The notes: generated by a model not told the origin, from the letters alone. A stretch of DNA of 64,000 nt from Paludibacter sp. (GCA_029973975.1 JARKQF010000245.1:1-64000); one strand, 5' to 3'. Counted from the stretch's first letter, positions 32,220 to 41,918 are shown. Numbers and translations are program-made.

Positions 32220-34583
32220 ATGCCGCACCTACCGCATATCAATATCGATCGCATTTCTTTCTGGCTTGGGTTCTTTTCAGCACTGCTTGTGGTGTATTTT
32301 TACTCCCGCATCCAGAGATGGTTCCCTGGATGGAAAACTTTTTTTCAAAATTGGATTGAACAATTAAGAACACACTGGGTATTTCGAGTTGAGATTAAGC
32401 TGCGGGATATCATTTTTTCACGCGCCCAAAAAGAACACCTCGCGATCTCAATATGCTCATTGGATGAAATTATCATCCCACCAGAATTGTTAATTCCACC
32501 ACAAAGCGAGTCTTCAACATCTGGCGCTCCAACAATAACAATAAAAGAACAGGCTATTCCCTTTCTGCCTGATTACCCCGAACTATCCTCTCAATTCAAT
32601 CTCGAGACCATTTCACCATTTCGAGCAATCAAAGCATGTAATCGGGTCATCATATGCGGGCAGGCTGGGTATGGAAAATCAGTTTGCTTGGCCTACATAG
32701 CCTCAATGATCGCCAAAAGATCTGAAATTACCGGTGATTTATCTCAATACTTGCCATTATTCTTGAATTGCAGAGATTTCATTTGGGAAGAAAACCATTC
32801 ATCCACATCCATACAACAGGTCTTCGAGACATTCATTCAATCACTCCCCCAAAATATTCAAAAAGACTCTAAAAGAGTTTTAGATAATTTCTTGAAAAAT
32901 GAGCACATAATTTTTCTACTGGATGGAATGGATGAACTCTCGCCAGATGAATTCCAATCCTGCTCTGGGTTTATCAGCAGATTGCTAAATGAATTACCAA
33001 ATTTGTCCATTGTTACCACGGCAACTCCCCAATTTTTGGGTGGTTTAATTGAACTGGGTTTCGAACCATTTCCCATTGCCTGTTGGAATCAGACAAAAAA
33101 AGCAAACTTTATAGAAAAGTGGCTGGATTTATTAAGCCCGCGCATCATTGAGCAATCACAAAACACCATCGACTTGACCATTTTCTCGACCTGGTTAAAA
33201 AGCCATTCGCTTTTTCATTCTCCCCTGGAATGGACAATGTTGATTCTTGCTGCAGTAACAGGTAACCCGTTTCAATCTACAAAAACGCAAATATTACAAA
33301 CCTATCTGGCTCCAATTTTGCGAAAAGCCAATCTTGGTAAATATGCAAAATCACTTATTGAAGGTGGTTTGGACTCGCAAGCATCCCAACGTCCTACACC
33401 TCTCACACCCGATTCGCAAGCAATCGACTTGGGTGTAATCAGGCAGAATCTTGATGGGAGTTATAATTTCAGGTGCCCAGTATTTACAGGCTTTTTCGCT
33501 TCACGGCAATATGACAGTTCAATTACACCCGATTTCAAGGATATTCAGTTCAACCCGGCATTTGAGCAATTAGGCTTTATGCCAGCCAAAGATCAGATTG
33601 ATCATCAATTTTTTAACACCCTTAGCGTCAACGAAATTAATAAGCAACCTCAATTATTATCCTCATTGCGTTGGTTAAGGGAATATCCAGAAAACCATCC
33701 TGCTCGAGTTGCAGCATTGAGAAAAATGGTGGGGTGGCTTCATGACGAATCAATCAATCTCATAACGCGCACGAAAATTATTACAGCATTTTTTATAATC
33801 AACGATACTTCAACAGGGCTTCTCTTTAGACAAATAAGCAAATCAAAAGCAGAAGCGGTGAGGTATTTATCTCTACTTGGATTGGGAGCAATTGGCGATG
33901 ATTCGACACTGGTTGAAATTCAACGATTACTGAGAGATGAATCAACACTGGTACGTGACACAGCCTGTCTGGCGCTTCAATCATTAAACAGCCCTGCGTC
34001 ACGCAAATCGCTTCAACAAGTTTTTGAACATGGAGATGAGGACCAGCAATTCGCTGCAGCCGAAGTATTAGCGGTCGCCGAAAAATTTGGGCACGATGCT
34101 CTTCTTGAAGGGTTAAAGAATGAGAATTTATTAATTCGCCGGGCAGCCGTTCATGGTTTAGCACAAATTCACCAAGATTGGGCAACCAAAAAACTCGAAG
34201 AAGTATCCATCAGCGATGGGCAATGGGTTGTGCGTGATCTCGCTGCACAATACGTGGCAGCTCACAAATCAAATCAATTTCCATCAATTTCCAGGCCAGT
34301 CGAATCAAGCCGCACCCCCTGGCTAATTGAATATGCCAGCACACAGGGAATTACCATTTCACCAGCCACTCCGTCTGACGATCTGTTGGGAAAAATTATT
34401 ATTGATGGGCCTGATGAATTAAGACCAAAAGCTTATCTGCAAATTGCCCGCTATTCAAAAATTTCAACCGCACTCACCATCATTGCTAATAACCCGGCAG
34501 CAACCATTAATCATTCTGACTTGGTTAATTATTGCCTATGGCTATTGTCGGCAAGAAATGTAAACGATCTCAAGTATTCTTAA
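32220..34583 (+). CDS. Membrane-tethered NACHT-like NTPase with HEAT-type repeats
   Basis: 787 aa from ATG 32220, two bases after the previous stop. A membrane helix lies at about 11-30. A NACHT/STAND-type P-loop domain follows with Walker A CGQAGYGKS near 146 and Walker B FLLDGMDELSPDE near 232. A helical region leads into HEAT-like repeats (about 545-690: LLGLGAIGDDSTLVEIQRLL, ACLALQSLNS, AAEVLAVAEKFG, AAVHGLAQIH). Such proteins are signal-transducing NTPases; many bacterial NACHT proteins act in phage defence, but membrane-anchored chromosomal ones also have other roles. The gene ends overlapping the convergent DUF167 gene by 14 bases. Confidence 0.75.
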   Translation: MPHLPHINIDRISFWLGFFSALLVVYFYSRIQRWFPGWKTFFQNWIEQLRTHWVFRVEIKLRDIIFSRAQKEHLAISICSLDEIIIPPELLIPPQSESSTSGAPTITIKEQAIPFLPDYPELSSQFNLETISPFRAIKACNRVIICGQAGYGKSVCLAYIASMIAKRSEITGDLSQYLPLFLNCRDFIWEENHSSTSIQQVFETFIQSLPQNIQKDSKRVLDNFLKNEHIIFLLDGMDELSPDEFQSCSGFISRLLNELPNLSIVTTATPQFLGGLIELGFEPFPIACWNQTKKANFIEKWLDLLSPRIIEQSQNTIDLTIFSTWLKSHSLFHSPLEWTMLILAAVTGNPFQSTKTQILQTYLAPILRKANLGKYAKSLIEGGLDSQASQRPTPLTPDSQAIDLGVIRQNLDGSYNFRCPVFTGFFASRQYDSSITPDFKDIQFNPAFEQLGFMPAKDQIDHQFFNTLSVNEINKQPQLLSSLRWLREYPENHPARVAALRKMVGWLHDESINLITRTKIITAFFIINDTSTGLLFRQISKSKAEAVRYLSLLGLGAIGDDSTLVEIQRLLRDESTLVRDTACLALQSLNSPASRKSLQQVFEHGDEDQQFAAAEVLAVAEKFGHDALLEGLKNENLLIRRAAVHGLAQIHQDWATKKLEEVSISDGQWVVRDLAAQYVAAHKSNQFPSISRPVESSRTPWLIEYASTQGITISPATPSDDLLGKIIIDGPDELRPKAYLQIARYSKISTALTIIANNPAATINHSDLVNYCLWLLSARNVNDLKYS

Positions 34584-34887
34584 CCAACCCCTTAAGAATT
34601 TGATCGATCTTTTCAGAATCCAGTCCATTAATTCCAATTAGCTTGTCTTTGCTTGTATGACCTGCAATAATGGAAATATCTGATGCAGGGCAATGAAGAA
34701 TTCCTGCGATGAATTTAATGAGCAATTCATTCGCTTTGCCATCGGTTGGCGCAGCAGTGATCCGTATCTTCACGGTCCCATCGTCCAGGATATCGACTAC
34801 TTCGTTTTGGGATGCTCGAGGTTGAATACGCACATGAATTGCCGACCCCCAAGCTTCAGGATGTAATTTTAAACTTTTTCGATTCAT
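34570..34887 (-). CDS. DUF167 (YggU) family protein
   Basis: 105 aa with the DUF167 core: HVRIQPRASQNEV, VKIRITAAPTDGKANELLIK and the GHTSKDKLIGI turn. Function unknown. Its usual partner YggT lies three bases upstream. Confidence 0.9.
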   Translation of the reverse strand: MNRKSLKLHPEAWGSAIHVRIQPRASQNEVVDILDDGTVKIRITAAPTDGKANELLIKFIAGILHCPASDISIIAGHTSKDKLIGINGLDSEKIDQILKGLVKNT

Positions 34888-34890
34888 CTT

Positions 34891-35154
34891 CTATCCCAGG
34901 GATCTTAATAGCGCAATAAGAAGAGTCTCTGCCAGTTGAATCAATAAAATTAATACAATTGGACTGAAGTCAAGCATACCCACATTGGGTAAAACATTTC
35001 GAATCGGAGATAGAATTGGGTCGATAATCTTCAGGATTGCCGATCGAACCGGGTGATAAGGCGACATGAAATACGATAATATCACTTCGGCAACTACGAG
35101 AAGAATAAGAATCCTTGCCAATAGACTGACAAATAAAATTAGAAAATCAACCAT
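34891..35154 (-). CDS. YggT family membrane protein
   Basis: 87 aa, two hydrophobic helices (about 4-25 and 60-82) separated by the conserved loop MSPYHPVRSAILKIIDPILS with the P-x-x-P-x-R pattern. YggT proteins are linked to osmotic-shock resistance and cell-division-associated functions in various bacteria. Confidence 0.9.
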   Translation of the reverse strand: MVDFLILFVSLLARILILLVVAEVILSYFMSPYHPVRSAILKIIDPILSPIRNVLPNVGMLDFSPIVLILLIQLAETLLIALLRSLG

Positions 35155-35188
35155 GAGCTTCCTTTATTTCAACAATGATAATTTTTTT

Positions 35189-35974
35189 CTATTTTAAACG
35201 AATTACAGTTCCAAATCGCCCTGTTTTACCATGATCGGCACGATGAGAAAACCATTCAACATGATTGCAAGCTGTGCAAATTCTAGATACTTCAATTTTC
35301 TCAACGCCTGAACTTTGTAAAATCAATTTGTTGGCCAGCCACATGTCAAAATGGGTTTTACCATCCGGTTTCTGTACGATTACCTCTCGTGCAATTTCAC
35401 CCAGCTTGCTTTGAACTTCATCGATAACGTCACTTTTTACTTCATAACAATTGACGCAAATTGATGGGCCAATGCCGGCAAGAATATTCTTGGGATTTGA
35501 CCCATAAAACGTTCTCATTTTTCTAACTGCAGCCTCTGCTACTTTCTTCACTGTCCCTTGCCAACCTGCATGAACTATGCCAACAACCTTTTTTTCAGGG
35601 TCATAAAGCATGATCGGGACACAATCAGCAAAGCGCATAAACAAGGTCACGTCTCTCGAATCAGTTAAAATTCCATCAGCTTTGATATGATCTTCATCAG
35701 CATGCCTTGGCCGATCTGTGCAAACCACATCTGCACTGTGAACTTGCCAGACATCAAAAACCGATTCTATATCATTATTTATAACGCGAAATAATCGTTT
35801 ACGATTCTCCAACACCCGTTCTGTATCATCTCCCACAGTTCCTCCCACATTTAAGGAATCCCATGGAGCTGGACTAATCCCCCCCAGACGAGTGAAAATT
35901 CCATGCTGCACTTCTGAACTGGAAAAACTATCAAATTGATAATACTTAATTCCATTTTGAGATAGAAATGGCAT
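35189..35974 (-). CDS. pgeF: Peptidoglycan editing factor PgeF / YfiH-type Cu/Zn laccase-fold protein
   Basis: 261 aa. Metal and active-site motifs of the family are present: ADCVPIMLYDP, GIVHAGWQGTVKKVAE, GPSICVNCYEV and the end WFSHRADHGKTGRFG. Family members show purine nucleoside phosphorylase or adenosine deaminase activity, and in E. coli the protein edits peptidoglycan precursors. Confidence 0.92.
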   Translation of the reverse strand: MPFLSQNGIKYYQFDSFSSSEVQHGIFTRLGGISPAPWDSLNVGGTVGDDTERVLENRKRLFRVINNDIESVFDVWQVHSADVVCTDRPRHADEDHIKADGILTDSRDVTLFMRFADCVPIMLYDPEKKVVGIVHAGWQGTVKKVAEAAVRKMRTFYGSNPKNILAGIGPSICVNCYEVKSDVIDEVQSKLGEIAREVIVQKPDGKTHFDMWLANKLILQSSGVEKIEVSRICTACNHVEWFSHRADHGKTGRFGTVIRLK

Positions 35975-35975
35975 A

Positions 35976-36977
35976 TTAAATATTTTCTTCGCCTTGTTTT
36001 AAAATTGCTGATTTGCGTAAAAGTAACCGACGCGTATCCGACATAGCTTCTTCGATAATGGGATAAATATACCAGGCAGTCGTAATTCCAAACAATAATC
36101 CAGTGATCGTCCGAAGAGTTGGGGTGCTTTCACGAATTAAGATCCATGCAGGTAAAATCGCTTGCGCCAAACCTGGTAATTGAGATACTCCATCCAACCC
36201 TATGGGTACCAATCCAATTAAAACCCATAGATACCAGGGCAATGATTTTATTTTTCTTTTTGTCAATGCAAATAGCACACCAAACAGGAATATTCCCACA
36301 TACATGGCAACACATCGTTCGCAAATTGCAACTTTATATCCCATCACCTCATTACCAATCAATTTGCGTGCTTCCAGCAAATTGATTTCCGGACTTTGTC
36401 CAGTAACCTCTTCATAAGAGGATAATTCAGTCATGCCTGCCAATGATCGCGGATATACCGTTTGGTCCCCAAACAAAAACCAGGACCGAAATGCAAGTTG
36501 ATGGCAAAGTGGGCTGTAAACTGTGTAAATTATTTTTGCGGGGACAGTCCAGCCAGCGTTCATAAAAATTGGGGCTAGAAAAGGCACGGAAAAATACAAG
36601 AACACAAGTAAGTTGAATACCAGCAGATATTTCGCCGCAAACCATAATGAAAATTGATCAGCCCCAGATAAATTTCTTCCCCTCTCCAACCTTTCTTGAT
36701 ACTTAGCTGATTTTTCTTCTAATAAATTTCTCACCCTGTTTTCAGCAGCCATTAATGCAATTCTGATGTCCTGTTCTGTGAACAAACCTTTTAATTGATA
36801 TGGCCCAACCAGTATTACAGGAGCGTCCTGAGTATAGGCATTCCGATTTGATTCATCATCCAAAATATTAATTTTTACAAGATTGTGCGGAATATCCTTG
36901 TTAACTTCAAGTAATGATTTTTCAACTTGAAGGCATCTTTCGTCACCGGGTAAATAATACAAGGTCACATTCAGCAT
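35976..36977 (-). CDS. DUF2085 membrane protein with N-terminal thioredoxin-like domain
   Basis: 333 aa from ATG 36977 (GTG 37001 would add eight residues). The first 85 residues resemble a thioredoxin/glutaredoxin fold (MLNVTLYYLPGDERC, then TQDAPVILVGPYQL) with only one cysteine. The membrane part carries DUF2085 marks: CHQLAFRSWFLFGDQTVYPR and CERCVAMYVG. Helices cluster at about 120-145, 235-255 and 260-330. Function unknown; the fusion is a feature worth noting. Confidence 0.78.
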   Translation of the reverse strand: MLNVTLYYLPGDERCLQVEKSLLEVNKDIPHNLVKINILDDESNRNAYTQDAPVILVGPYQLKGLFTEQDIRIALMAAENRVRNLLEEKSAKYQERLERGRNLSGADQFSLWFAAKYLLVFNLLVFLYFSVPFLAPIFMNAGWTVPAKIIYTVYSPLCHQLAFRSWFLFGDQTVYPRSLAGMTELSSYEEVTGQSPEINLLEARKLIGNEVMGYKVAICERCVAMYVGIFLFGVLFALTKRKIKSLPWYLWVLIGLVPIGLDGVSQLPGLAQAILPAWILIRESTPTLRTITGLLFGITTAWYIYPIIEEAMSDTRRLLLRKSAILKQGEENI

Positions 36978-37007
36978 TTTAAACCACACCAGTAAACCCA
37001 CAAAATT

Positions 37008-38102
37008 CTATGCTCGATTTTCGACAACATCGACGACAGTGCCAACGGGACCAGATATGTCATAGTTTCCCGGGTCGGTTAGCACCTGGGGTAATGACCA
37101 GCGAAATATCCATTTGGCATCCTCAGGTCTGGCATTAACGCATCCATGTGACCTGGGTGTACCAAAATCGTTATGCCAAAAAGTAGAATGAATGGCAGCA
37201 CCATCTTTATCAAACAACATCGTCCAGGCAATTCCAGGTGTGTCATAACCAGATCCTGTTGAGCCGCCGGCCATGTGAATGGAAATCACCTTGCGCCAGG
37301 GTTGATGAGCGCCGATGGGGGTTGCCCATTTTTCAACAACGTTTCCTTCTGCATCAAATTTCGCCCCCGTTGAAACCCGACAAAAAAAGACTTCGTTATT
37401 GCCTTCATAGCATGAAAGTGTCTGATAATTTAGATGAACAACAATTCTTTTATCGACAGCGTCTGGATTAATTGGGGATATTTCCTCATCAGTCAATCGC
37501 CGAAATGCTCGTGCGTCAGCCCAAAAAGCATCACCTGGATTCCCATATTTTTCATTCACATGATACATAAGTTGCCCCTGGTCGTTTTGAGATACACCAT
37601 CAATCCACATCACCTGGCTGTAATACAGGCGGGGTTTTCGCCCGGTTTCTAGATATTCCTTTAGCCAGGGAGAAGAAGGTGCTTTTTCCAAAACCAAATC
37701 AACATAGGGCACTGACACTTCTGCCCACATACCTGTGCCTTCACTGGTAACTGGCAAACTGGTTAACGGTTCATTGGGATTGTTTCGCACTGGTTGCACA
37801 TTGGGCGCATAGAGATACCCTTCCGGCGTTTCGACCCAACGTCTACTCAATACCCCCAGTGGCGCCTCCCCAATAACTTCCTGATTCCAGACAACAACTT
37901 CATCTTCGTACAAATCTTTGACTTTGGCGCTGTCAATTGAAGGTTTGGCTCGCATGGTAATCATTCCCCCAGAGCAATTTCTACCCAACTGGGCATTTGT
38001 GTCCCATTGTGCATTTGAATATTGCCAAATTTTGCCAGGTTTTATAAAAATGGCACCGGCGGTTATCATACTACTTTTTAAAAAATCTCGACGTGAGAGC
38101 AT
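37008..38102 (-). CDS. Secreted L,D-transpeptidase (YkuD family)
   Basis: 364 aa. The N terminus MLSRRDFLKSSMITAGA is a twin-arginine signal. An SH3-like region (about 45-115, RAKPSIDSAKVKDLYEDE) precedes a YkuD catalytic domain with HSTFWHNDFGTPRSHGCVNA near 305-325, which holds the active His and Cys. It would form 3-3 cross-links or attach proteins in peptidoglycan, outside the membrane. Complete active site. Confidence 0.92.
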   Translation of the reverse strand: MLSRRDFLKSSMITAGAIFIKPGKIWQYSNAQWDTNAQLGRNCSGGMITMRAKPSIDSAKVKDLYEDEVVVWNQEVIGEAPLGVLSRRWVETPEGYLYAPNVQPVRNNPNEPLTSLPVTSEGTGMWAEVSVPYVDLVLEKAPSSPWLKEYLETGRKPRLYYSQVMWIDGVSQNDQGQLMYHVNEKYGNPGDAFWADARAFRRLTDEEISPINPDAVDKRIVVHLNYQTLSCYEGNNEVFFCRVSTGAKFDAEGNVVEKWATPIGAHQPWRKVISIHMAGGSTGSGYDTPGIAWTMLFDKDGAAIHSTFWHNDFGTPRSHGCVNARPEDAKWIFRWSLPQVLTDPGNYDISGPVGTVVDVVENRA

Positions 38103-38189
38103 ATTATTTAATCCTTTGTCCTACAAAATTGGACAATGTAAATCTGTAATATTTTACTATGAAGAAAATGAACGCTCTACTCAACCCTT

Positions 38190-38903
38190 TTAAATAGGGA
38201 ACAGAAAACATCCCAGCATTACTACTGCAAGAGGAACTGTAATATTATCAATATCCTTAAATGGCAGAGATTCGACAATCATAGCGGTTAATGCCAGGAG
38301 TGTAATTCTCCAGGAAAAATCGCTCATTGTCCCCCAAAAAACACCCGCCAAATTGTAAATCAGGATAATCAGGTATGTAAGAAGAAAGCTGCCCAGGAAC
38401 ATCATAACGCTTCCGGCGATGCTTTTACGCGGCGCCCAGGGCAATACACTGCTTTTCATTCTGCTGCCCGCCAGATCAGCCAGGCCATCACCACCGCACA
38501 ACATCATCAAAGCTGCGATACCAACCGGAGATTCTTTCCAAAAAAGAATCGTTAACAAGACAAAAACAATACCGTAATACAACGGGCCGCGCAGAATTTC
38601 ACGTCTGTCACCTGATCGCGACATGGAATCAACTGCTGCCTGGTCTTTGATTAAGCCCGAGCCAACCATGACGAATTGGACCGTAATTAACAGAGGAACT
38701 GCTGCAGCAAAGAATCTGGCATTCAGTTCGTCCGGAAAAAGCAGCCAGCAAGTCACGAAAATTGGTCCTGTGCCTATATGGATGAGTTTTCGGCTAACGT
38801 CGCTTGGAATAATTCCGCGATGGGCTAAAAAGTCAACAAACCGCAGCCAGATCAAAGCAGCGGAAGCAGTAACCAACAGAGCAACGACGCTAGATTTCAG
38901 CAT
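38190..38903 (-). CDS. Phytol/dolichol-kinase-like CTP-dependent membrane kinase
   Basis: 237 aa, about six transmembrane helices. Conserved stretches DVSRKLIHIGTGP, LRGPLYYG, GGDGLADLAGSRM and RKSIAGSVMMF match the family of CTP-dependent prenol kinases and phosphatidate cytidylyltransferase relatives (VTE5/SEC59-like). Substrate, perhaps a prenol or a lipid, is not predictable. It follows smpB by 12 bases and is probably co-transcribed with it. Confidence 0.82.
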   Translation of the reverse strand: MLKSSVVALLVTASAALIWLRFVDFLAHRGIIPSDVSRKLIHIGTGPIFVTCWLLFPDELNARFFAAAVPLLITVQFVMVGSGLIKDQAAVDSMSRSGDRREILRGPLYYGIVFVLLTILFWKESPVGIAALMMLCGGDGLADLAGSRMKSSVLPWAPRKSIAGSVMMFLGSFLLTYLIILIYNLAGVFWGTMSDFSWRITLLALTAMIVESLPFKDIDNITVPLAVVMLGCFLFPI

Positions 38904-38915
38904 TCATGGATTCCC

Positions 38916-39362
38916 TTATCTTATTCGTCCGCGGTCTGTATCTCGTTCCATATCGCGTTTCGCAATAGCTTCGCGCTTGTCATACAATTTCTTACCTTTT
39001 CCAACGGCGATTTCAATTTTGGCATGCCCGTCTTTTAAATACAATTGAACAGGAATTATGGTTACTCCTTTTTGACGGATGGCATTCCATAATTGCAATA
39101 TTTCTTTTTTATGCAGCAACAACTGCCTTTCACGTTTGGGGTCATGATTAAACCGGTTCGCTGCTTCATAGGGAGCGATGTGAGAATTAACCAACCATGC
39201 CTCATGCATATCTACACGCACATAGGCTTCGGCCAGGCTTACCTGCCCGGCGCGAATGGATTTAATCTCGCTGCCATGTAGAGCCAACCCGGCTTCAAAA
39301 CGATCAAAAAGAAAATATTCAAATTGTGCTTTTTTATTTCGCGAAACGATCTTGATTCCCAT
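38916..39362 (-). CDS. smpB: SsrA-binding protein SmpB
   Basis: 148 aa with the SmpB hallmarks: KKAQFEYFLFDRFEAGLALH, GSEIKSIRAGQVSLAEAYV, the HDPKRERQLLLHKKEI loop and a basic C-terminal tail KLYDKREAIAKRD. It brings tmRNA to stalled ribosomes. No tmRNA gene was recognised nearby. Confidence 0.97.
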   Translation of the reverse strand: MGIKIVSRNKKAQFEYFLFDRFEAGLALHGSEIKSIRAGQVSLAEAYVRVDMHEAWLVNSHIAPYEAANRFNHDPKRERQLLLHKKEILQLWNAIRQKGVTIIPVQLYLKDGHAKIEIAVGKGKKLYDKREAIAKRDMERDTDRGRIR

Positions 39363-39469
39363 AACGCCATTCTAACATAAGATACCTTTACTTCGGGATC
39401 GTTTTGCAAACATTATTCGCGCTATAATTATGGACGCCAGATTAAAATATCAAGAAGAAGGTTTATTCT

Positions 39470-40402
39470 ATGACCGAAATTGCAATTGCATTGGGTGGCG
39501 GAGGAATTCGCGGAATCGCTCACATTGGTGCGCTTCAACGATTGGAAGAAGAAGGTTATCAGATTCGTGCAATCGCCGGAACCAGCGCCGGAGGTATTGT
39601 GGGCGCTGTATATGCAGCCGGTTATTCACCCTCAGAAATTTGTGAACTAATCAAAAATGTTGATCACAACAATCTTTTTTTGCGCAATCCCAACGACGGC
39701 CCTTCCTTGCTTGGACTTAAAGGTTTATCTGAAATTTTGATGAAAGCTGTTGGCAACAGGAAATTCGATGATTTGGACATTCCTTTTGCCTGCACTGCAG
39801 TTGATATCGTCTCTTCACAAGAAGTTGTATTGTCGCAAGGATATGTGGTTGAAGCATTGCTGGCAACCAGCGCCTTCCCGGGTATTTTTCCACCACAGGA
39901 TATCGGAGATACAATACTGGTTGATGGTGGTGTTCTAGACCCGGTACCGGTTGCACTGGCGCATTATCTTCGTCCTGACCTGCCAGTTGTGGCAATTTGT
40001 CTTTCTCCATCCGCAGAAGGATGGTCACAAATCAACCCCTTAAAAATACCGGAAAAATCGCCCATCCCCCGACCTTTGATTGAGCAATTTTCCAAATTAA
40101 GAGTGACCCAGGCATTTAATATCTTTGCCAAATCCATGGATATTACCTCCAGGATGATGACCGAATTGCGTTTGAATATCGATAAACCGGATGTTTTAAT
40201 TCGGCCGGATGTTATTCAATATGGTTTGATAGATGATGTCGATCCATACGAACTCGTCAAAATTGGCGATCATGCCGTTAAAGATGCGCTCGATGAAATT
40301 CGTCAATCTTTTTCCATCAAAAACACCATATCTCGCCGCTTTAAGAAACGTTACCTGCCCGGAAAAGTTCTGCCAATCGAAAATGGGTTTGAAGAAAGTT
40401 GA
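39470..40402 (+). CDS. Patatin-like phospholipase
   Basis: 310 aa. Oxyanion loop GGGGIRGIAHIG at residues about 8-19, nucleophile elbow GTSAGG near 41, and catalytic Asp in LVDGGVLDPVP near 152, so the Ser-Asp dyad is complete. Cytoplasmic lipid acyl hydrolase of the RssA/YchK type. It is similar to the second patatin gene at 48275. The likely promoter includes TATAAT at 39423-39428. Confidence 0.92.
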   Translation: MTEIAIALGGGGIRGIAHIGALQRLEEEGYQIRAIAGTSAGGIVGAVYAAGYSPSEICELIKNVDHNNLFLRNPNDGPSLLGLKGLSEILMKAVGNRKFDDLDIPFACTAVDIVSSQEVVLSQGYVVEALLATSAFPGIFPPQDIGDTILVDGGVLDPVPVALAHYLRPDLPVVAICLSPSAEGWSQINPLKIPEKSPIPRPLIEQFSKLRVTQAFNIFAKSMDITSRMMTELRLNIDKPDVLIRPDVIQYGLIDDVDPYELVKIGDHAVKDALDEIRQSFSIKNTISRRFKKRYLPGKVLPIENGFEES

Positions 40403-40408
40403 TTATAC

Positions 40409-40633
40409 ATGCGTGATTTGCGTTCGTATCAAAAAAGTACCATTTTTCGGTTAATTGTTGGGGGCTTGATCATTGTTTTCATAGTTGGCGATGGATTGAT
40501 TTATCTGATTTACGGCCCTCAGGCCGCATTAAGCGGTCTGTTTTGCATTGGTGGCGGCTTAATTCCAATAATCTTAATAGCGGGTTTTTTATGGGCAATC
40601 GATCAGGTTGTGAAAAATGCAAACAAAGAATAA
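40409..40633 (+). CDS. Small two-helix membrane protein of unknown function (74 aa)
   Basis: 74 aa with hydrophobic helices at about 12-33 and 40-64 and a charged N terminus. No family recognised. It starts six bases after the patatin gene and overlaps the esterase gene by 17 bases, so it belongs to that transcript. Confidence 0.65.
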   Translation: MRDLRSYQKSTIFRLIVGGLIIVFIVGDGLIYLIYGPQAALSGLFCIGGGLIPIILIAGFLWAIDQVVKNANKE

Positions 40634-41279
40634 ACCCTTATTAACCATTTTTAAAAATACAATCTTACGAACTAACCTTTCTGAAATGGATCAGGTTGAA
40701 TCAATTCTCCTGCTAATTCATGGTTACACGGGTGATGAAAATTCCATGTGGATATTCGGACGGGAAGCGCCGGCAAACGCATTAATCGTCTCCCCACGGG
40801 CTCCTTATCCTTCATCATTGGGAGGATATTCCTGGGTTGACGAGAAAAAACCACTCATTAGTCAGCAGATATTCTCCCAATACGTTGAAGCAGCTACCAC
40901 ATTGAAAACAACCCTCGATCAGTATTTTTCACAAAATGACATTCAGAATCCGCCAATCGCGATTGTCGGTTTCAGCCAGGGTGCCGCCATGGCATACACC
41001 CTTTCGATTCTTTATCCACAATGGGTGAAAAAGGTTGCCGCTCTGGCTGGATTTATCCCCGAAGGTTGTGATGCTTATATAACACCAGGGTTGATGGATA
41101 ACATTGAATACTTTATTGCACATGGAGAAAATGATCAGACCGTAACAATTGAAAAAGCTGTTGCTGCCTATACTTATCTCAACACAGCAGGCGCCAAGAT
41201 TAAATACTGCACCGATCAATCAGAGCACAAATTGGGGGCATCATGTTTTCGCGGCCTGGGCGCATTTTTGAAAAGTTAG
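40617..41279 (+). CDS. Phospholipase/carboxylesterase-family alpha/beta hydrolase
   Basis: 220 aa. Oxyanion region LLLIHGYTGDE near 32, nucleophile elbow IVGFSQGAAMA near 121, acid in AHGENDQTV near 170 and a terminal His in SEHKLG near 203. This is the acyl-protein thioesterase-like (abhydrolase_2) type, probably acting on short-chain esters. The start lies inside the preceding gene. Confidence 0.86.
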   Translation: MQTKNKPLLTIFKNTILRTNLSEMDQVESILLLIHGYTGDENSMWIFGREAPANALIVSPRAPYPSSLGGYSWVDEKKPLISQQIFSQYVEAATTLKTTLDQYFSQNDIQNPPIAIVGFSQGAAMAYTLSILYPQWVKKVAALAGFIPEGCDAYITPGLMDNIEYFIAHGENDQTVTIEKAVAAYTYLNTAGAKIKYCTDQSEHKLGASCFRGLGAFLKS

Positions 41280-41288
41280 TCTTACAAT

Positions 41289-41918
41289 TTATCGATTGCG
41301 AGCCAGGGTAAAGAAACCAAGTAAGGCACCCGCGCCAAACAGAGATAAGATCACCAACCCCATTGGAATCCCCCCTGGAGCCTGCAATCCTGTTTGAGCC
41401 CTGAAAGTAGGGATGGTTAAGGGAGGGGGAGCTGTGTAAGTGGGCAAACGAGTTGGAGCAGACGTCACCACAAACTGTGCTGCCAGAGTCGGGTCGATGG
41501 TGGGTGTGACAACCGGTGTGGGTGTAGGCGGAGGTTCAACAATTGGAACGGTTCCACCGGTCAACTCAACCAGTGGCGCATAAACCCAGGCTAATCCCCC
41601 CTGAATACCCGGATAGTCGATCAAAATCCATTCACCGCCAGCCGATCGCCCTTTTGCTGTGGCTTGCTGTCCCACCAGTAAAACCCCAACTTTATCATAA
41701 TAAGTACCCGGACCAGAACGAACATTAATTTGCTCTTGATCAGCGTCAAGGCGAACAGTTATTTTCGGCCCACTGGGTGTTGACGTTACGGTTGGAACAC
41801 TGATGGTGGGTTGTTGTGGCAGCACTTCAGCAAAAACTTGAGAAGTAATCGCAAACGCCATCATTATGGGCAAAATATACAACAAATTATTGGCGGTTAT
41901 TTTTCTTTTAATATCCAT
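41289..41918 (-). CDS. SH3-domain surface protein with proline/threonine-rich linker
   Basis: 209 aa from ATG 41918. A signal peptide or anchor (about 10-30) precedes a bacterial SH3 domain (about 50-115: NVRSGPGTYYDKVGVL, WILIDY, GLAWVYAPLVEL). A Pro/Thr-rich linker (about 120-175) and a C-terminal membrane helix (about 183-203) follow. Such proteins bind wall material from the outer face of the membrane. It converges on the esterase gene and is divergent from the zinc-ribbon gene at 41962. Confidence 0.75.
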   Translation of the reverse strand: MDIKRKITANNLLYILPIMMAFAITSQVFAEVLPQQPTISVPTVTSTPSGPKITVRLDADQEQINVRSGPGTYYDKVGVLLVGQQATAKGRSAGGEWILIDYPGIQGGLAWVYAPLVELTGGTVPIVEPPPTPTPVVTPTIDPTLAAQFVVTSAPTRLPTYTAPPPLTIPTFRAQTGLQAPGGIPMGLVILSLFGAGALLGFFTLARNR

